Part shown: positions 17,970 through 27,683 of the stretch, piece after piece
How the letters are laid out: each line of letters begins with the position of its first letter
Numbering within the stretch: the first letter of the stretch is position 1
Assembly (NCBI RefSeq): GCF_002153375.1
Contig: NZ_MTBQ01000001.1
Coordinates: 124,001-188,000, forward strand
DNA: 64,000 nt
Reading direction: 5' to 3'
Source: Oceanobacillus rekensis
GTDB lineage: Bacteria > Bacillota > Bacilli > Bacillales > Amphibacillaceae
The notes under the pieces: generated by a model
What the model was told of the DNA's origin: nothing
Databases searched by the model: none
The model's input: the letters and a program-made list of their open reading frames with translations, nothing else
Translations under genes and position numbers: made by a program

Positions 17970-18122
17970 TTGAATTGGCAGGTCTACTGACTTATGATTC
18001 AAACCTACTCTAAGCCCTTCCCATATGGTTCCCATACAGTGGATTGCTTATTTCGTCACCATTTACAGTTGCGAGGACAGTCCCAGATTTTCACTGGATT
18101 CCCTAATAATTAAACACCAATT
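17970..18122 (-). ncRNA. Cobalamin (adenosylcobalamin) riboswitch
   Basis: Minus-strand aptamer of the cobalamin class. Visible conserved blocks in order: GGGAATCCAGTGAAAATCTGG, GGGACTGTCCTCGCAACTGTAA, the region around 18020 and the B12 box GTCAGTAGACCTGCC (complement of 17977-17991). An intrinsic terminator follows, indicating OFF control at the transcription level when B12 is plentiful. The next genes on this strand are the DUF4430 lipoprotein and ECF S component. A palindromic repeat lies between terminator and gene, giving an unusually long leader of more than 500 bases. Confidence 0.92.
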
Positions 18123-18215
18123 ACAATATTAAATATATACGATTCAATCCCAATACACGGTTATCATAGCATAATAAAATTAAATAGAAAAGATATTAAG
18201 AAGAAGTTTAGGTAA

Positions 18216-19985
18216 TCAAAAACTATTAGAACCCTGTGGCAATTTGAAACTAAAGGTTGTTCCTTGATTTAGTTTACTTTTCACTTGAATGGTCCCCTGA
18301 TGAGAATCAACAATATTTTTAGCAATGGCAAGCCCAAGTCCTGTACCCTTTTTATCTCTGCTTCGCACTCTGGATTTGTCGGCTTTATAGAATCGCTCAA
18401 AAATAAATGGTAAATCTTCCTCAGGAATTCCACTCCCACTATCGTTCACTTCCACATAAAATTCATCGGATATATTTGTGACGGAAACCCGGACTAGTCC
18501 ACCTTCTAATGTATGCCTGATTGCATTGTCGATTAGATTTGTGAATACTTGTTCAATACTGTCCGGATCAAAGTACGCCTTTGGGTAATCCGTATGTAAT
18601 GATAATGCAAGTTCAATTTTATTATCTGAAGCAAGACCTCTAAATTTATTAACAATCCGCTCCACATAGGTTTCAATATCCACCAATTCGAAATTTAAAT
18701 TTATTTGACCCGATTCCATTCGTGCAAGGTCAAGCAGCTCATTTACAAGACGACCCATACGTAATGATTCTTCCTGAATAATTTGTGCTAGTTCATTTTT
18801 TGCCTCTTTCGTGTCTGCAATATCATCCACAATTGCTTCACTATACCCTTGAAGCATGGAAATGGGGGTACGTAATTCATGTGAGACATTTGCGATGAAA
18901 TCTTTACGTAATTTATCCAGACGTCTTTCTTCTGTCATATCTCTAATTACAGCGACCGCTCCCCTTACATAGGTTTGGTCGTATAAAGGTGTCATCAGCA
19001 TAACATAGATTCTACCTTGCAGACCGATCTCACGTAGAACTGCTTGCTCGCCATCAATTACTTCTTTAAGAGCTTCTTGTAGTTCTTTTGGAAGGGTACG
19101 GTTTTGATCCATCGTTATATCATTCTCAAAATACCAGCCTTCAATATACTTTTTAGCAGGTGGATTTATAACTAGAATGTCACCATTCCGATTTAACGTA
19201 ACAACTCCATCAGCCATTGAACTTACAATACTGGATAATTGTTCCTTCTCCTGGCGCAATGCATTAATATGAAATTTCAGCTGTCTACCCATTCGATTAA
19301 ATTCGATGGCAAGATCACCGATTTCATCATGTGTCAGTACAGGGACTTTTGTGTTAAACTCACCTCTAGTAAGATTGTAGGCTGCTTCACGCATCTTAAT
19401 TAATGGAGAACTAATTCTTGTCGATAGAAAAACAGCGAAAAAGGTCGTTAACAGGATAGCAATTCCCGCACTAAGCAGGATTAACTTGGTTGTTTGTGCC
19501 TTCGTTTGATTAATTATGTCGAGTGGTTGAAATACAAAAATTGCACCACCATTTTCAATAGGCGATCCGACAATGATCATATCATTATCTGTATTTGGAA
19601 TGTTAATTTGTTTCTTTACTTTTTGTTTGTTGTAGATTACTTCATTAATTTCATCCCTGGATTGAAGCCATTCATCATAATCCTTTGGTACCAAGTCCTC
19701 ATCACTACTCGTAGACATCCAAAGATCTTCTTCATTGTAAAAAATGGCAATCCGACTGGAAGGGTCTTTTAGCATCTCTGTCATTTCTTCTATAAATAAT
19801 CTGTCCTGTCCCCCTTCCACCAGGGAAGAGATCTTTGTTGCCATTTGCATCATGTCATTTTCAGCTTCCTGTATGTGGAAGGTTTCAAAGAATTCCATGA
19901 GAAAAAAAGTCAAAATAGAAAGGACAAAGGCTACAAGCAATAGAATTGTTAAAGAAAGTTTACCAACTACACTCTTCCAAAACAT
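18216..19985 (-). CDS. resE: Sensor histidine kinase ResE
   Basis: Membrane kinase of the ResDE system controlling aerobic and anaerobic respiration and haem/cytochrome genes. Order: membrane helix (about 8-32), extracellular sensor, second helix (about 165-187), HAMP (about 190-240), PAS domain (about 250-350), HisKA with phospho-acceptor FIANVSHELRTP, then HATPase_c with N, G1 (VNDSGSGIP) and G2 (GTGLGLAI) boxes. Length 589 aa is normal. The start codon overlaps the resD stop by one base, so translation is coupled. Confidence 0.95.
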   Translation of the reverse strand: MFWKSVVGKLSLTILLLVAFVLSILTFFLMEFFETFHIQEAENDMMQMATKISSLVEGGQDRLFIEEMTEMLKDPSSRIAIFYNEEDLWMSTSSDEDLVPKDYDEWLQSRDEINEVIYNKQKVKKQINIPNTDNDMIIVGSPIENGGAIFVFQPLDIINQTKAQTTKLILLSAGIAILLTTFFAVFLSTRISSPLIKMREAAYNLTRGEFNTKVPVLTHDEIGDLAIEFNRMGRQLKFHINALRQEKEQLSSIVSSMADGVVTLNRNGDILVINPPAKKYIEGWYFENDITMDQNRTLPKELQEALKEVIDGEQAVLREIGLQGRIYVMLMTPLYDQTYVRGAVAVIRDMTEERRLDKLRKDFIANVSHELRTPISMLQGYSEAIVDDIADTKEAKNELAQIIQEESLRMGRLVNELLDLARMESGQINLNFELVDIETYVERIVNKFRGLASDNKIELALSLHTDYPKAYFDPDSIEQVFTNLIDNAIRHTLEGGLVRVSVTNISDEFYVEVNDSGSGIPEEDLPFIFERFYKADKSRVRSRDKKGTGLGLAIAKNIVDSHQGTIQVKSKLNQGTTFSFKLPQGSNSF

Positions 19986-20701
19986 TAGACATCATCAACT
20001 TCAAATTTATAGCCAACACCCCAAACCGTAACAATCATTTTAGCTGCAGGTTTAGATACAGAACTCAATTTTTCGCGGAGTCGTTTAACATGTGTATCTA
20101 CAGTACGAAGATCACCAAAAAATTCATACTGCCAAACTTCTTTTAATAAATTCTCCCTATTGAATACCTTATCAGGTGATTTCGCAAGGAAGCATAGCAG
20201 TTCATATTCTTTAGGTGTTAAACTGACTTCTTCTCCATCAGCAGTGACTCGATGTGCATCATGGTCAATTGTAATATGTGGAAACACCAAAATATTTTTA
20301 GTCGAAATATCTTTCTCATTAAATGTTGAAGCTGATACTCTCCTGAGTAATGCCTTTACACGTAATACTGCTTCTCTTGGACTGAAAGGTTTAACAATAT
20401 AGTCATCTGCTCCAACTTCAAATCCTTGCACACGATTAGCTTCCTCACCTTTTGCAGTCAACATAATTACAGGAGTATCTTTTTCCTTTCGAAGCTCCTG
20501 ACAGGTTTCAATCCCATCCATTTCGGGCATCATAATATCTAGTATAATTATGCTGTAATCTGTATCTAAAGCCTTTTCCAAGGCGTCTTTTCCATTGGAC
20601 GCTTCATCAACCATATAGTCTTCACGTTCAAGATACATCCGAATAAGTCTGCGAATTCTTTCTTCATCATCTACAACTAAAATTTTTGCTTTCGAATCCA
20701 T
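19985..20701 (-). CDS. resD: Response regulator ResD
   Basis: OmpR/PhoB-type DNA-binding response regulator. The receiver domain is at residues about 6-118 with acidic pocket VDDEE, phospho-acceptor in IIILDIMMPEMDG and K in VKPFSPREAV. The winged-helix domain (about 140-235) has TPKEYELLCFLAKSPDKVFNRE and the recognition region RTVDTHVKRLREKL. Partner kinase ResE follows directly. A terminator separates resD from resC upstream, so resDE appears to be its own unit although read-through is possible. Confidence 0.96.
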   Translation of the reverse strand: MDSKAKILVVDDEERIRRLIRMYLEREDYMVDEASNGKDALEKALDTDYSIIILDIMMPEMDGIETCQELRKEKDTPVIMLTAKGEEANRVQGFEVGADDYIVKPFSPREAVLRVKALLRRVSASTFNEKDISTKNILVFPHITIDHDAHRVTADGEEVSLTPKEYELLCFLAKSPDKVFNRENLLKEVWQYEFFGDLRTVDTHVKRLREKLSSVSKPAAKMIVTVWGVGYKFEVDDV

Positions 20702-20785
20702 AAGCGTATCCTCCTGTATTAATCACTAATGTATTTAAAAATCCACTAATAGTAAATTATAAACCATATTCTGAAAAAATGTATG

Positions 20786-20813
20786 AAAAACGAGGTATCA
20801 TGATGACACCCCG
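20786..20813 (-). terminator. Terminator after resC
   Basis: 10-bp stem (20791-20800 with 20804-20813, two wobble pairs), 3-base loop and a TTTTT tail on the minus strand. Located 22 bases downstream of the resC stop. Confidence 0.75.
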
Positions 20814-20834
20814 CCTTATATTTAGATAGATAGT

Positions 20835-22019
20835 TTAAGCATATGAATGAAGACCCGCAAGCACGAGGTTTACAACAATTAGGTTAAACATAATAATACC
20901 AAACCCTGCTACTGCAAGCCAAGCTGACTTTTCACCATGCCATCCTCTTGACAACCGCAAGTGAAGGAAGGCAGCATAAAATAACCATGTTACCAATGCC
21001 CAAACCTCTTTTGGATCCCAACCCCAGAAACGACCCCAAGCAATTTGAGCCCAGATGGAAGCAAAAATTAATCCACCTAGTGTAAATATCGGGAAACCTA
21101 TTGTTACGGATCGATACATGATTTCATCCAGCAGATCAGGCTTAACACTTTTGAGCAATGGTTGCAATTTAGCACCAATCCGTTTACGTGTAACTAATCG
21201 AACAATACCATATAGGATAGACCCAGCAAAGAATGACCAGATAACGCTATTAAACTTTCTTCCGGCATCTACTCCCTGCATCCATGATGGGGTTTCAAAC
21301 CAAGGTTCCATAACATCTTCTGTTACAAGAGTTCCACCCATCGGTCCGGCAATTGCTGGTAAATGATACTCAGCGATTTCATTACCTTGCTGACCTTCAA
21401 ATGTTGCATTGTAATCCATCAGATTAAATACTGAAGTTATGACGATAAAGCCAACGAATAAAAACATCGTATAGATAATAGCTTCAAGCCAAATATTCCT
21501 TTTATTTCTTACTGTTTGGTCAATTTGCCTGATTAAATACATAATTCCTGCCGCAAAACTTACAAACAGAATACCCTGTCCTAATGCAACAGTTGTTACA
21601 TGTATGTACAACCAATGACTCTGTAATGAAGGTACCAATGGAGAAATTTCGGTTGGAAACATACTTGCGTAAGCAATAACAATCATTGAAATAGGAAGTG
21701 CAAACAACCCAAGAAAAGTTAATTTGTAATAGAAATAAAGAATAATGAATCCCAAGACCATACACATTCCGAGAAATGTCATGAATTCAAACATATTACT
21801 TACCGGTGCATGTCCACTTGCAATCCATCTTGTAATTAAATATACAAGTTGTGCAATAAAACCGATGATTGTTAATGTTATTCCAATTGTTCCTGCTTTG
21901 GTTTTCTTTCTTCTTTCAGATTTTTCCTGTCTGATTGTTGCCCCAAAGAATAATGTTGCAATCAGATAAAGAATAAACGCTGAATATAGCATTGTACTGC
22001 TTATATTTAGCAAATCCAT
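20835..22019 (-). CDS. resC: Cytochrome c biogenesis protein ResC (CcsA/CcsB family)
   Basis: Membrane subunit of system II cytochrome c maturation; together with ResB it exports and attaches haem. The 394-aa protein has about eight membrane helices. The haem-handling WWD motif is visible as [29 protein letters not shown] near residue 320, and conserved histidines lie in SHWLYIHV and LHLR. Follows resB by about 48 bases, operon order resA-resB-resC. Confidence 0.95.
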   Translation of the reverse strand: MDLLNISSTMLYSAFILYLIATLFFGATIRQEKSERRKKTKAGTIGITLTIIGFIAQLVYLITRWIASGHAPVSNMFEFMTFLGMCMVLGFIILYFYYKLTFLGLFALPISMIVIAYASMFPTEISPLVPSLQSHWLYIHVTTVALGQGILFVSFAAGIMYLIRQIDQTVRNKRNIWLEAIIYTMFLFVGFIVITSVFNLMDYNATFEGQQGNEIAEYHLPAIAGPMGGTLVTEDVMEPWFETPSWMQGVDAGRKFNSVIWSFFAGSILYGIVRLVTRKRIGAKLQPLLKSVKPDLLDEIMYRSVTIGFPIFTLGGLIFASIWAQIAWGRFWGWDPKEVWALVTWLFYAAFLHLRLSRGWHGEKSAWLAVAGFGIIMFNLIVVNLVLAGLHSYA

Positions 22020-22067
22020 AAATATTTCCTCCTTACCCGGATAAAACTGCGTACTATTCCCGCAGTT

Positions 22068-23705
22068 TTAATCCAGTTCCTGCTGGTCTTCTACCATTTT
22101 AATTGATGTATTTTCTATTGATTTTTCAATATCTTTACTAATCCCAAACCAGTTTTTATTTGTGTGGGCTGCAAGTAGAAGCCCATTCCCCTTAGGATGT
22201 ATCCAAATTCTGCGATGCTGCCAATACATTCCCTGGATGACACCTATCATAAATATTGCTGCACCAATAACGAAGTAAGTCAATGTATAATCCACTCTTA
22301 GCGTAAGACCACTGACATCACGCATTTCAAAATCTTCAATTCCGAGCTTATATTGATTTTCACCAGTGGCATCTATGTTTCTTCCAATACCGAGAAAGCT
22401 TATTTCGGCACTATCACTATCCGGAGGGTAAACCATCATTACGAATGCCGGATTCCTTGGATAATCTGTCTCTGATGCTGGTGTTCCATTATCATCCAAA
22501 TAGTAATCCGGATAATATTGATCGATTACAATACGAAATCCATTATCAAGTTCATATTCAGATTCCGGATCAGTCAAATCGATAGTAAACGAACCCAAAG
22601 CGGTTTCATCCTCATCATCTGTCTCGTGAATATAAAAGCTCATATTGTGAAATTCATTCACTTGATATCCCGATTGGTAAAGGGTGTATTTATCAAACTT
22701 TGCTGGTTTATTCATCTGAATAGAATCTTCCAGTATTGGTTGGAGCTCGGGGGCAGCGCCAGGAACTTCCGCATCTTTTGCTTTGTAAATTACAATGTCT
22801 GTCTGAAAGTTACTTGGCACGACACCTTCCTCCTGAATTGCCTGTTGAAAACGTTCATCATTTTCGTTATGTGTCTCCATAATGAAATCTTTATTTTCAA
22901 TATAGTAATCGCCCTCTGTTCCAGGGATAACGGTTCGTTCCCCTTCCCGTACCCAGATATATTCATCTGTATACATGATTGGTGTGAGACGTAAAATGGC
23001 CGCGAGCAGGATAATAATTAAGCCAATATGGTTGACATATGGCCCCCATCTTGAAAAACGTCCCTTTTCAGCGAGGATATGGCCATTATCATTTCTAACA
23101 TTATATCGTGCTTTTTTTAGATTTTTTTGAACGGTTTCTATATCTTGTGCAGATACTTCCTCCGTTTCACTGTATAGACGTTGTCTGTTCAAAAATGTTT
23201 CATGGCGTTTAGCATTCTGTCTTTTTAATGCTTTGTATAATGGAACAAATCGATCAAGACTACAGATAACAAGTGAAATACCTATTAATGCAATTAAGAT
23301 CATATACCACCAAGAACTGTATAAGTTATGAAAACCTAATTGATAATAGATAAGACCGAAAATCCCATAGCGGTCTTCATAAAAAATCGCAGGATCACGT
23401 GATACTGCATCTTCAGGTATGTATATTTGTTGCGGCAAAATGGTTCCGATCATTGACGCGACTAACGCTAGAACGATTAACCAGACGCCGACCTTAACTG
23501 AGGAAAAGAAACTCCATATTCTGTCAATGATAGATTTATTGTACGTTTGTGAACGTCGTGCAGTTCCATCATAACGCATGTTGAGTAGTTTATGTTTTTC
23601 ATTTCCATCAATATGCTGGTTTCCTTCAATCGGCTTCCCGCATGCTTCACATAAAACTGTGCCTTCGGGATTAATATGACCACATTCACATTTTATTTTG
23701 TTCAT
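22068..23705 (-). CDS. resB: Cytochrome c biogenesis protein ResB (Ccs1 family)
   Basis: Membrane partner of ResC in system II cytochrome c assembly. The 545-aa protein begins with a small zinc-ribbon-like segment, CECGHINPEGTVLCEACG (residues about 5-22), then helices around 70-95, 130-155 and 220-240, a large extracytoplasmic domain and a C-terminal helix near 485-505. The Ccs1 signature FFSSVKVGVWLIVLALVASMIGT is present. Stop of resA lies 25 bases upstream. Confidence 0.95.
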   Translation of the reverse strand: MNKIKCECGHINPEGTVLCEACGKPIEGNQHIDGNEKHKLLNMRYDGTARRSQTYNKSIIDRIWSFFSSVKVGVWLIVLALVASMIGTILPQQIYIPEDAVSRDPAIFYEDRYGIFGLIYYQLGFHNLYSSWWYMILIALIGISLVICSLDRFVPLYKALKRQNAKRHETFLNRQRLYSETEEVSAQDIETVQKNLKKARYNVRNDNGHILAEKGRFSRWGPYVNHIGLIIILLAAILRLTPIMYTDEYIWVREGERTVIPGTEGDYYIENKDFIMETHNENDERFQQAIQEEGVVPSNFQTDIVIYKAKDAEVPGAAPELQPILEDSIQMNKPAKFDKYTLYQSGYQVNEFHNMSFYIHETDDEDETALGSFTIDLTDPESEYELDNGFRIVIDQYYPDYYLDDNGTPASETDYPRNPAFVMMVYPPDSDSAEISFLGIGRNIDATGENQYKLGIEDFEMRDVSGLTLRVDYTLTYFVIGAAIFMIGVIQGMYWQHRRIWIHPKGNGLLLAAHTNKNWFGISKDIEKSIENTSIKMVEDQQELD

Positions 23706-23730
23706 TTAGATCCCCCATGTTGTCTGATGA

Positions 23731-24309
23731 TTAATCCATATTCGGCTGTATGGCTTGTAAGTATCCGTCAAGTCGTTCTAATGTTAGTGCACCATTTACC
23801 ACTTCTTCTATTTCTCCATCTGGATTAATAAAGAAGGTGCTTGGTATTGGACCAACTTTATACAAATCTCTGATCTCTTCAGTTTTATCATGTGGAATTG
23901 CAAAAGTTAAGTCATATTTATCAATAAAACGGTCAACGACAAGCTCTGTACCGTCAAGGCTGACAGCAAGAATTTCAACACCTTTGTCTTTATACTTCGG
24001 ATACAATTCCTGCATGTAAGGCATCTCCGCTTCACAAGGTTTACACCAAGTTGCCCAGAAATTCAACATTACACCCTTACCTTCGTAATCACTTAGCTGA
24101 ATGGTCTCTGCATCATAATTATTACTGATTTGTTTAAGCTGAAAGTCTGGAGCCGCGTCGCCCGCTTTATATATCGTATTATCACTTGTCAAATTGGAGA
24201 CAAGTGCAAAAACAACAGCAGCCACCAGGACTGCAAGAATAGTGGTTCTGAATATTAAACGATTTCTTTTTTTCTTTTGCTTGCTCTTTTTCATTTCTTC
24301 CAAACTCAA
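23731..24309 (-). CDS. resA: Thiol-disulfide oxidoreductase ResA
   Basis: Membrane-anchored thioredoxin-like protein that reduces apocytochrome c cysteines before haem attachment. One N-terminal helix after a lysine-rich stretch, then a TlpA/ResA domain with active site WATWCKPCEAEMPYM and the cis-Pro segment VGPIPSTFFI. Start is ambiguous: TTG at 24309 is 7 bases from GGGGAGTG, TTG at 24315 is too close, and ATG at 24294 (MKKSKQ, the start that matches other ResA proteins) has only a weak site. First gene of resABC. Confidence 0.93.
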   Translation of the reverse strand: MSLEEMKKSKQKKKRNRLIFRTTILAVLVAAVVFALVSNLTSDNTIYKAGDAAPDFQLKQISNNYDAETIQLSDYEGKGVMLNFWATWCKPCEAEMPYMQELYPKYKDKGVEILAVSLDGTELVVDRFIDKYDLTFAIPHDKTEEIRDLYKVGPIPSTFFINPDGEIEEVVNGALTLERLDGYLQAIQPNMD

Positions 24310-24369
24310 AATCAATCACTCCCCACGCCATTATAACATCTGTGCAAAGAATTAAATTTGTCTATTGTT

Positions 24370-25104
24370 TTACATTTTCACTGCGGCGTTTCTAATTTGC
24401 TTTATTTCTTTTGGTGTCAATGCACGATATTCACCAGGTTTAAGCCCATCTAATGTGAGGGTACTATATCTTTCTCTCTTTAATTTCATAACAGGATAGC
24501 CTAATTGTTCCATCATTCTTCGGACATGTCTATTTTTGCCTTCCTGTAAAGTCAATTCAATAATCATCGTATTTTTACTTTTATCGGTTGAAAGAATGTT
24601 ATAATTCGTCACCTTAAGCAAGTCTTTTTCGGATTTCACGCCTTTTTTAAGCCGAGCAAGTTCTCTGTTATCCGGTATTCCTTTAATTTTAGCAACGTAT
24701 ATTTTTTCTATCCCGTGTTTCGGATGCATTAATAAGTTAGCGAAATCACCGTCATTTGTTAGAAGAATTATCCCGGAAGTATCATAATCCAGTCTTCCGA
24801 TAGGAAACACTCTTTCGCTAACCCCTTCCATTAAATCAATAACAACTTTTCGGCCTTTATCATCCTTTAGGCTGGAAATGACTCCTCTTGGCTTGTACAG
24901 CATATAATATACAAACGCTTCTTTTTCCAATGGAATGCCATTAACTACTACATTGTCATCATCTGTGACCTTTGTTCCGAGCTCCGTTACAACTTGACCA
25001 TTCACCTTCACATTTCCATCTATAATCAGCTGTTCCGCTTTTCTTCTTGACGTTACTCCACTTTGAGCAATCACTTTTTGAAGTCTTTCTCCACTAGTTG
25101 TCAT
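24370..25104 (-). CDS. rluB: Ribosomal large subunit pseudouridine synthase B
   Basis: Isomerises uridine to pseudouridine in 23S rRNA. The 244-aa protein has an N-terminal S4 RNA-binding domain (RLQKVIAQSGVTSRRKAEQLI) and a catalytic domain with the RsuA-family motif GRLDYDTSGIILLTNDGDFANLLMHP, whose Asp is catalytic, and GKNRHVRRMMEQLGYPV. It lies between the spm genes and resA, as in B. subtilis (ypuL). Confidence 0.95.
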   Translation of the reverse strand: MTTSGERLQKVIAQSGVTSRRKAEQLIIDGNVKVNGQVVTELGTKVTDDDNVVVNGIPLEKEAFVYYMLYKPRGVISSLKDDKGRKVVIDLMEGVSERVFPIGRLDYDTSGIILLTNDGDFANLLMHPKHGIEKIYVAKIKGIPDNRELARLKKGVKSEKDLLKVTNYNILSTDKSKNTMIIELTLQEGKNRHVRRMMEQLGYPVMKLKRERYSTLTLDGLKPGEYRALTPKEIKQIRNAAVKM

Positions 25105-25143
25105 TGTATCACCATACTTTACATATTATTTACTACATAATAA

Positions 25144-25168
25144 TAGCGTTTATGTAGAATAAACGCTA
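25144..25168 (-). terminator. Hairpin after spmB
   Basis: Perfect 9-bp arms TAGCGTTTA (25144-25152) and TAAACGCTA (25160-25168). The downstream tract on the minus strand is only moderately T-rich, so termination efficiency is uncertain. Confidence 0.5.
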
Positions 25169-25178
25169 ATTTTATTGC

Positions 25179-25709
25179 TTATCCGAATACCATTTTAACA
25201 ATAATAATAGACGAAAGTATAGCAATTAGGTCTGCCAAAAGCCCAACCTTTAGTGCATATCTCATTTTTTTAATCCCAACCGCTCCGAAATACACGGTTA
25301 AGACATATAATGTTGTATCCGTGCTCCCTTGCATTGTCGATGCCAACCTTCCAATAAAGGAGTCTGGCCCAAAGGTCGCAATTAATTCAGTTGTCATTCC
25401 TAATGCTGCCGTACCAGAAATGGGTCTTATTAACGCAAGTGGGATAATATCAGGTGGAATCCCAATTAAATGAAGGGCAGGTGAAATGAATTGTATGAAA
25501 GCTTCCATCGCCCCTGAGCTTCGTAGGATGTTTATAGCTACAATCATGCCAACTAAAAAGGGAAGTAAAGAAAATGCCATTTTGACACCTTCCTTTCCTC
25601 CCTCTACAAATAATTCATATGCAGGAACTTTTTTTACAAGAGCAAGCGATAAAACGATTAATATAAAACAAGGGATAATCCACGTACTTATAGTTGTAAT
25701 CATACCCAT
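25179..25709 (-). CDS. spmB: Spore maturation protein B
   Basis: Polytopic membrane protein acting with SpmA in spore core dehydration and heat resistance. The 176-aa nucleoside-recognition (Gate) domain protein has the family segments EGGKEGVKMAFSLLPFLVGMIVAI and LIRPISGTAALGMTTELIATFGPDS. The ATG at 25709 follows GGAGGAA by 5 bases. It starts within 2 bases of the end of spmA, with its ribosome-binding site inside spmA, which indicates coupled translation. Confidence 0.93.
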   Translation of the reverse strand: MGMITTISTWIIPCFILIVLSLALVKKVPAYELFVEGGKEGVKMAFSLLPFLVGMIVAINILRSSGAMEAFIQFISPALHLIGIPPDIIPLALIRPISGTAALGMTTELIATFGPDSFIGRLASTMQGSTDTTLYVLTVYFGAVGIKKMRYALKVGLLADLIAILSSIIIVKMVFG

Positions 25710-25711
25710 AG

Positions 25712-26296
25712 CTATTTCCTCCACGTACTTTTATAATAGTAAAAACGATCAATAAAAATAGCACTTAACGTAGAAATACAAGTTGTCATTATCGTAGTGC
25801 CAACAATCTCCGTTGGTGATACTGAATGATATTGCATCCGAATGGCTATCACGGTTGTTGGCACAATAGTAAGACCAGATGTATTCAAAGCAAGAAACGT
25901 GATCATCGAGCGGGAGGCAGTATCTGTCCCACTTAATTGCTTCATTTGCTCCATTGCTTTAATACCGATTGGTGTAGCTGCATTACCTAACCCAAACAAA
26001 TTAGCAGTAATATTAGATAATATATAACCAATAGCAGGATGATCTTTTGGAATCTCTGGGAAGAGCCTAACGACAATAGGTCGAAATAATTTTGTAAGAA
26101 CTAATAATAATCCTGCATTCTCTGCAATTTTCATGATTCCTAACCAGAATACCAATATACTGATTAACCCAATGGAAAGTGTAACAGCTTCCCCTGCACT
26201 TTCGAATATTGCCTTGTTTACTTCTTCCATCTTCCCATTAAACATAGCGAATACAATTCCTATAATTGCCATACAGGCCCAGATAAGATTGATCAT
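25712..26296 (-). CDS. spmA: Spore maturation protein A
   Basis: Membrane protein of 194 aa that works with SpmB during spore maturation. Gate-domain segments are clear: GEAVTLSIGLISILVFWLGIMKIAENAGLL and ITANLFGLGNAATPIGIKAM. The start codon abuts the dacB stop codon (1 base), and spmB follows immediately, giving the dacB-spmA-spmB order of B. subtilis, an operon expressed in the mother cell by sigma-E. Confidence 0.93.
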   Translation of the reverse strand: MINLIWACMAIIGIVFAMFNGKMEEVNKAIFESAGEAVTLSIGLISILVFWLGIMKIAENAGLLLVLTKLFRPIVVRLFPEIPKDHPAIGYILSNITANLFGLGNAATPIGIKAMEQMKQLSGTDTASRSMITFLALNTSGLTIVPTTVIAIRMQYHSVSPTEIVGTTIMTTCISTLSAIFIDRFYYYKSTWRK

Positions 26297-27397
26297 TTAT
26301 TTCAATCCCAACGTCTTTAGAAATATGGATTCTATTTGTTTTACCAATGTAACCTCATCTTCTATTGATTGCTCCTTAAAAATTGCCGTTTCGAAAATTT
26401 GTTCATTATCTAAAAATACAGCGCTTGTACCAATTTTCTCATTAATTTCCAGATCTTTGTCTTTTAAAAGATAATTTTTAATAGAAAGTAATTTATGTTC
26501 TTCCACTGTTAAAGGGTACCAAATATGGTCGGATAAATATCCATTAACCGTTTCATTACTATCGTTTAATCTGTATTTAACCGATCCCTCTTCAGAAATT
26601 GATTCCATATTAAAATTATCAAAACCCCATTCAAACATAGAAATATGATCCCTCCAGTCATCAGGAGCATTCAATGTTACTGCAATTAGTGCCATACCAT
26701 CCTTTTCTGCTGAACTTACCAATGTTCGTCCAGTTTGCTTTGTATAACCAGTCTTGCCACCTGTACAATACTCGTAAAATTGAGTGAGTAATTTATTTTT
26801 ATTTTGCCAGCTGTATGATCTGCTATCAGATTTAAAAGTTTCTGTTGCCGTTATTTCTTGAAAAGCTTCATTTTTCATTGCATATTGCATTAAGCGTGCC
26901 ATGTCATACGCACTGGAATAATGCGTCTCAGAGTCCAGACCATGCGGATTATCAAAATGAGTATTCGTCATACCTAGCCAACTTGCCTTCTCATTCATCA
27001 AAAATACAAAGCCTTCTTCACTCCCCCCAACATGCTCAGCAATCGCAACAGCTGCATCATTTCCCGATCGAAGCATTAGCCCATATACGAGATCCTCCAA
27101 TTTCATCTTTTCTCCTTGTTCCAAATAAATGGATGATCCTTCCGTATAAATGGACTTTCTGGAAGCCTTTGCCATCTCATCCATTTTTCCCGATTCAATC
27201 GCAATGATTGCGGTCATGATTTTCGTAATACTTGCTATATTTGCCTGTTCATGGGAGTTTTTTTCGAATAATACCCTTCCTGTAGATTGTTCGATTAAGA
27301 TGGCATTGCTCGCTGAGACTCCTGGTGATGCTTGTCCAATCAGAGGAAAACCGAGATTGATAATCAATAGTATTAGAAACAAAATTAAAAAGCGCAT
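26297..27397 (-). CDS. dacB: Sporulation D-alanyl-D-alanine carboxypeptidase DacB (PBP5*)
   Basis: Penicillin-binding DD-carboxypeptidase that controls cortex cross-linking. The 366-aa S11 peptidase has a signal peptide (about 1-23), the nucleophile motif SITK (near 56-59), SGN (near 112) and KTG (near 210). Assigned as dacB rather than dacA because it heads dacB-spmA-spmB. A second S11 enzyme, dacF, lies at about 37 kb. Confidence 0.92.
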   Translation of the reverse strand: MRFLILFLILLIINLGFPLIGQASPGVSASNAILIEQSTGRVLFEKNSHEQANIASITKIMTAIIAIESGKMDEMAKASRKSIYTEGSSIYLEQGEKMKLEDLVYGLMLRSGNDAAVAIAEHVGGSEEGFVFLMNEKASWLGMTNTHFDNPHGLDSETHYSSAYDMARLMQYAMKNEAFQEITATETFKSDSRSYSWQNKNKLLTQFYEYCTGGKTGYTKQTGRTLVSSAEKDGMALIAVTLNAPDDWRDHISMFEWGFDNFNMESISEEGSVKYRLNDSNETVNGYLSDHIWYPLTVEEHKLLSIKNYLLKDKDLEINEKIGTSAVFLDNEQIFETAIFKEQSIEDEVTLVKQIESIFLKTLGLK

Positions 27398-27468
27398 GTA
27401 TGAAAGCCTCCTGGAAAAGATGTCTCTATATCTTATGCGTGGGACTTGCTGATATGAGTATTTTTCAA

Positions 27469-27512
27469 AAACTAAGACGTTCGCCCAAACCTTTAGGAGA
27501 ACGTCTTAGTTT
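27469..27512. repeat. 14-bp perfect inverted repeat upstream of dacB
   Basis: Arms AAACTAAGACGTTC (27469-27482) and GAACGTCTTAGTTT (27499-27512) with a 16-base loop. It lies in the 280-base gap between dacB and scpB. On the minus strand a T-rich stretch follows, so it could terminate transcription arriving from scpB or act in the dacB leader. Confidence 0.55.
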
Positions 27513-27584
27513 CACTTATCCTAGTAAAAAGTTGGGCTGCTTTTGCATAGATCGTTGTTATCCGTAGTTAAGATTAAAATGCGA

Positions 27585-27612
27585 TCTAAAATAAACTTCG
27601 GCGACCGCTCCG
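27585..27612. repeat. Fragment of the composite palindromic repeat, copy 2
   Basis: About 21 bases (AAATAAACTTCGGCGACCGCT) are identical to the left end of the repeat at 17536-17760; the rest of that element is missing here. A solo end left after deletion is the simplest reading. Confidence 0.55.
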
Positions 27613-27646
27613 GAAAAAATGCGAAGGTTGAAGAAGCATAAATGTA

Positions 27647-27683
27647 AAAAAAGATCCTTACAACTAATGTAAGGATCTTTTAT
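27647..27683 (-). terminator. Terminator of scpA-scpB
   Basis: Perfect 12-bp arms (27650-27661 and 27669-27680) with a 7-base loop, flanked by A and T runs; on the minus strand it is followed by TTTTTTT. The scpB stop codon is at its edge. Confidence 0.88.

Noticed and set aside
17703-18035. 110-codon minus-strand open frame
   Set aside because: It covers the B12 box, the riboswitch terminator and part of the palindromic repeat; these explain the sequence and no ribosome-binding site is present.
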